From NCBI RefSeq assembly GCF_001669775.1, contig NZ_LXWK01000016.1, positions 558,001 to 622,000 on the forward strand: a stretch of DNA of 64,000 nucleotides, in the 5' to 3' direction. The translations under genes and the position numbers were made by a program. This stretch comes from Rheinheimera sp. SA_1 (lineage in GTDB: Bacteria > Pseudomonadota > Gammaproteobacteria > Enterobacterales > Alteromonadaceae). Numbering within the stretch: the stretch's first letter is position 1; each line of letters begins with the position of its first letter. A model generated the notes under the pieces. It saw only the letters and a program-made list of their open reading frames with translations, was not told the origin of the DNA and did not search any database. Positions 62,386 through 64,000 of the stretch are shown in pieces.

Positions 62386-63639
62386 TTATAGGTTGCAAGC
62401 TAATGTTTCATTTGGTTTTTTTTGCTGTCCTTGCATCTTTACCAATGCCTGAGACAGGTCTGCAATGATGTCGACAACATGTTCAAGACCCACCGAAATT
62501 CGGATCAGCCCATCGCTGATGCCAGCCATCTGCCGCTCTTCTGCCGTGTATGGGCTGTGGGTCATCGACGCCGGATGTTGGATCAGCGATTCAGCATCAC
62601 CTAAGCTCACAGCCAGACTCAGCAGCTGGCATTGATTTATAAAATAACGACCATCTTCCAGGCTACCATTAAGCTCAAATGCTAAGACACCGCCTGCCGC
62701 AGACATTTGTTTACCGATAAATTTGTGTCCAGGATGATCAGGCAAACCGGGGTAAAACACCTTGGCAATGGCCGGATGCTCTGCCAGATATTCCGCGACT
62801 TTTTGCGCATTACTGCAATGACGTTCCATCCGTACCGATAAGGTTTTCAGGCCGCGAATAATCAGCCAGGCATCGTGCGGACTGATGGTTGCGCCCATGT
62901 CTTTGAGTGTGGTGAGTTTGATGGTCTGAATTTTGTCTGCGTCCGACACAATAATGCCTGCGACCACATCGCCATGCCCATTCAAATATTTGGTGGCGCT
63001 GTGAATAACAATATCGATCCCAAAACGAGCGGGTTGCTGCAATAAAGGCGTCAAAAAGGTATTGTCGATCACTGACAATATCTGGTGCTTTTTACAGAAA
63101 TTACCCAGAAATTCTAAATCTAACACCACCAAATTCGGATTAATCGGTGTTTCAGCAAACAACATTTTAGTATTCGGTTTGAGTGCCGCAGCGACCGCCT
63201 GGTGATCGGTCATATCGACAAAGCTGACTTCAATGCCGTAACGGGCAAACTGATGATTAAATAGCGCAAAACTACAGCCATAAATCGCTTTACTGGCAAT
63301 CAGATGGTCACCTTGCTGTAAAAATGCCATGGTTGAAGCAGCGACAGCCCCCATCCCGGTAGCGGTTGCAGCAGCATCGGCCATGCCCTCTAAAGCGGCG
63401 ACTTTCAGCTCCAGTTCGCGGGTGGTTGGGTTGCCTAACCGAGTATAAATATAACCTGGCTGTTCACCGGCAAATCGTGCGGCGCCTTGCTCGGCGCTAT
63501 CAAACACAAAAGTCGAGGTTTGGTATAACGGTGTTGCCAGTGCGCCATACTGGGCATCTTTGACTTTTCCGGCATGAATACACTGGGTTTCGGGGTGTTG
63601 CGGGGCTTGAAACGGCTGTTGATTACTGCGACTGCTCAT
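62386..63639 (-). CDS. megL: Methionine gamma-lyase-like PLP enzyme
   Basis: A 417-aa Cys/Met-metabolism PLP protein. The PLP-Lys motif is IVIHSATKYLNGHGDVVAG. SKAIYGCSFALF carries a Cys at the position that is Cys116 in methionine gamma-lyases, and QHPASMTHSPYTAEERQMAGI fits that branch as I recall it. The reaction would be methionine to methanethiol, 2-oxobutyrate and ammonia. A cystathionine gamma-lyase function cannot be excluded. ATG 63639 has AAGG eleven bases upstream; a GTG at 63672 is the alternative. It stands directly upstream of the phhA regulatory region on the same strand. Confidence 0.82.
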   Translation of the reverse strand: MSSRSNQQPFQAPQHPETQCIHAGKVKDAQYGALATPLYQTSTFVFDSAEQGAARFAGEQPGYIYTRLGNPTTRELELKVAALEGMADAAATATGMGAVAASTMAFLQQGDHLIASKAIYGCSFALFNHQFARYGIEVSFVDMTDHQAVAAALKPNTKMLFAETPINPNLVVLDLEFLGNFCKKHQILSVIDNTFLTPLLQQPARFGIDIVIHSATKYLNGHGDVVAGIIVSDADKIQTIKLTTLKDMGATISPHDAWLIIRGLKTLSVRMERHCSNAQKVAEYLAEHPAIAKVFYPGLPDHPGHKFIGKQMSAAGGVLAFELNGSLEDGRYFINQCQLLSLAVSLGDAESLIQHPASMTHSPYTAEERQMAGISDGLIRISVGLEHVVDIIADLSQALVKMQGQQKKPNETLACNL

Positions 63640-63769
63640 ACTACAAATTGCCTTAGATGATTTTTCAATCACTAAAACAAATTAGTTATATTAAGCACAA
63701 GGCATGCAGACATCTGTCAGTCTATGAGCAAATGACAGATGCAACTTTGACCAGTCGAAAATGTAACAT

Positions 63770-64000
63770 TTAGTTTGCAGTTGCTCCCGGAGCCAGCCGT
63801 TTTACCAGATCAGTCAGCACCTGTTTTACTAAGGATTTATCGCTGATAGCCCCGGGCAGTGGCCGTAATTGCTGCTGTGCAAAACGACCGAGTCTTGCCA
63901 CCATCACGCCCGCCAATACCCCTTGCCCTAACCGCGCCGATAATCGTCCGGACAACTCAGCACCCACTAAATCGGCCCCAACATCGACAGCTATTTCTGC
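63770..64000 (-). CDS. YcjF family membrane protein, C-terminal part (5' end outside window)
   Basis: The minus-strand frame is open from the window edge to the stop at 63770, giving 76 residues: ADLVGAELSGRLSARLGQG, then VLAGVMVARLGRFAQQQLRPLP and a polar tail. The Gly/Ala-rich helix followed by ARLG and R-P-x-P resembles the C-terminus of YcjF (TIGR01620/DUF697), an inner-membrane protein of unknown function often paired with the GTPase YcjX. The partner would be outside this window. Confidence 0.65.
   Translation of the reverse strand, partial: AEIAVDVGADLVGAELSGRLSARLGQGVLAGVMVARLGRFAQQQLRPLPGAISDKSLVKQVLTDLVKRLAPGATAN

Noticed and set aside
1-64000. CRISPR arrays, tRNA or rRNA genes, prophage or transposase genes
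   Set aside because: Looked for on both strands by eye; no regularly spaced direct repeats, cloverleaf-like sequences or phage or transposase motifs were recognised.

Overview
The window is chromosomal DNA of a Gram-negative gammaproteobacterium. The Na+-type PomA/PomB motor pair, the nrdR-ribD-ribE-ribBX-ribH-nusB-thiL-pgpA order, the DUF2982, DUF2884, DUF2058 and DUF5610 families and the phhAB-tyrR-hppD-hmgA cluster together suggest an Alteromonadales/Chromatiaceae relative such as Rheinheimera, Alishewanella or Arsukibacterium. This placement is an inference from gene content; no rRNA or tRNA gene was seen. Coding density is high. No CRISPR array, prophage, transposase or plasmid gene was recognised. 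The accessory feature that stands out is a small dispersed palindromic repeat.

Layout. 1-2.4 kb: the 3' end of mgtE, then rimK overlapping an aspartoacylase-like gene. 2.5-6.8 kb: DUF2884 (YggN-like), a FapA/DUF342 protein, an unrecognised 111-aa protein, DUF2982 and a 34-aa small membrane ORF. 6.9-11 kb: an RND efflux pair. 11.2-12.2 kb: an orphan NIT sensor. 12.3-15.7 kb: cobalamin uptake and adenosylation (btuD-btuC-cobO-btuF). The receptor gene btuB lies apart at 19.5-21.4 kb behind a cobalamin riboswitch. Between them are DUF5610, a PH-domain protein, an SDR, an FAD oxidoreductase and msrA. 21.9-25.5 kb: yajQ-type gene, a VanZ-like gene, panE and thiI. 25.7-27.4 kb: pomAB. 27.6-30.6 kb: xseB-ispA-dxs. 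30.7-33.7 kb: a large diguanylate cyclase with a sensor propeller.

33.7-41 kb, minus strand: glyA, nrdR, the riboflavin genes, nusB, thiL and pgpA. 41.3-46.5 kb: SOS-type dinB, a cold-shock gene, a DEAD-box helicase, DUF2058, and a tight trio (small membrane protein, GNAT, YaiI). 46.5-50.6 kb: a YafS-like methyltransferase divergent from gloB, then mltD and small envelope genes. 50.6-54.9 kb: a signalling cluster with an HDOD protein carrying an altered receiver, a REC-GGDEF-EAL regulator and a sensor-less histidine kinase. 54.9-62.2 kb: a complete phenylalanine/tyrosine-to-fumarate pathway (phhA, phhB, hppD, hmgA, fahA, maiA) with tyrR. The window closes with megL and the 3' end of a YcjF-family gene.

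How it fits together. phhA/phhB make tyrosine from phenylalanine. A transaminase outside the window would give 4-hydroxyphenylpyruvate, which HppD, HmgA, MaiA and FahA convert to fumarate and acetoacetate, with TyrR as local regulator (TyrR-box-like sites upstream of phhA and hppD). BtuB/BtuF/BtuC/BtuD import B12 and CobO adenosylates it. Four copies of a 124-189 bp palindromic element occupy intergenic gaps, one of them inside the riboflavin operon. The observations I consider most worth following are that repeat family, the rimK/aspartoacylase pair, the 34-aa coupled ORF, the hairpin between the thiL Shine-Dalgarno and start codon, and the phosphoacceptor-altered HDOD regulator in the c-di-GMP cluster.
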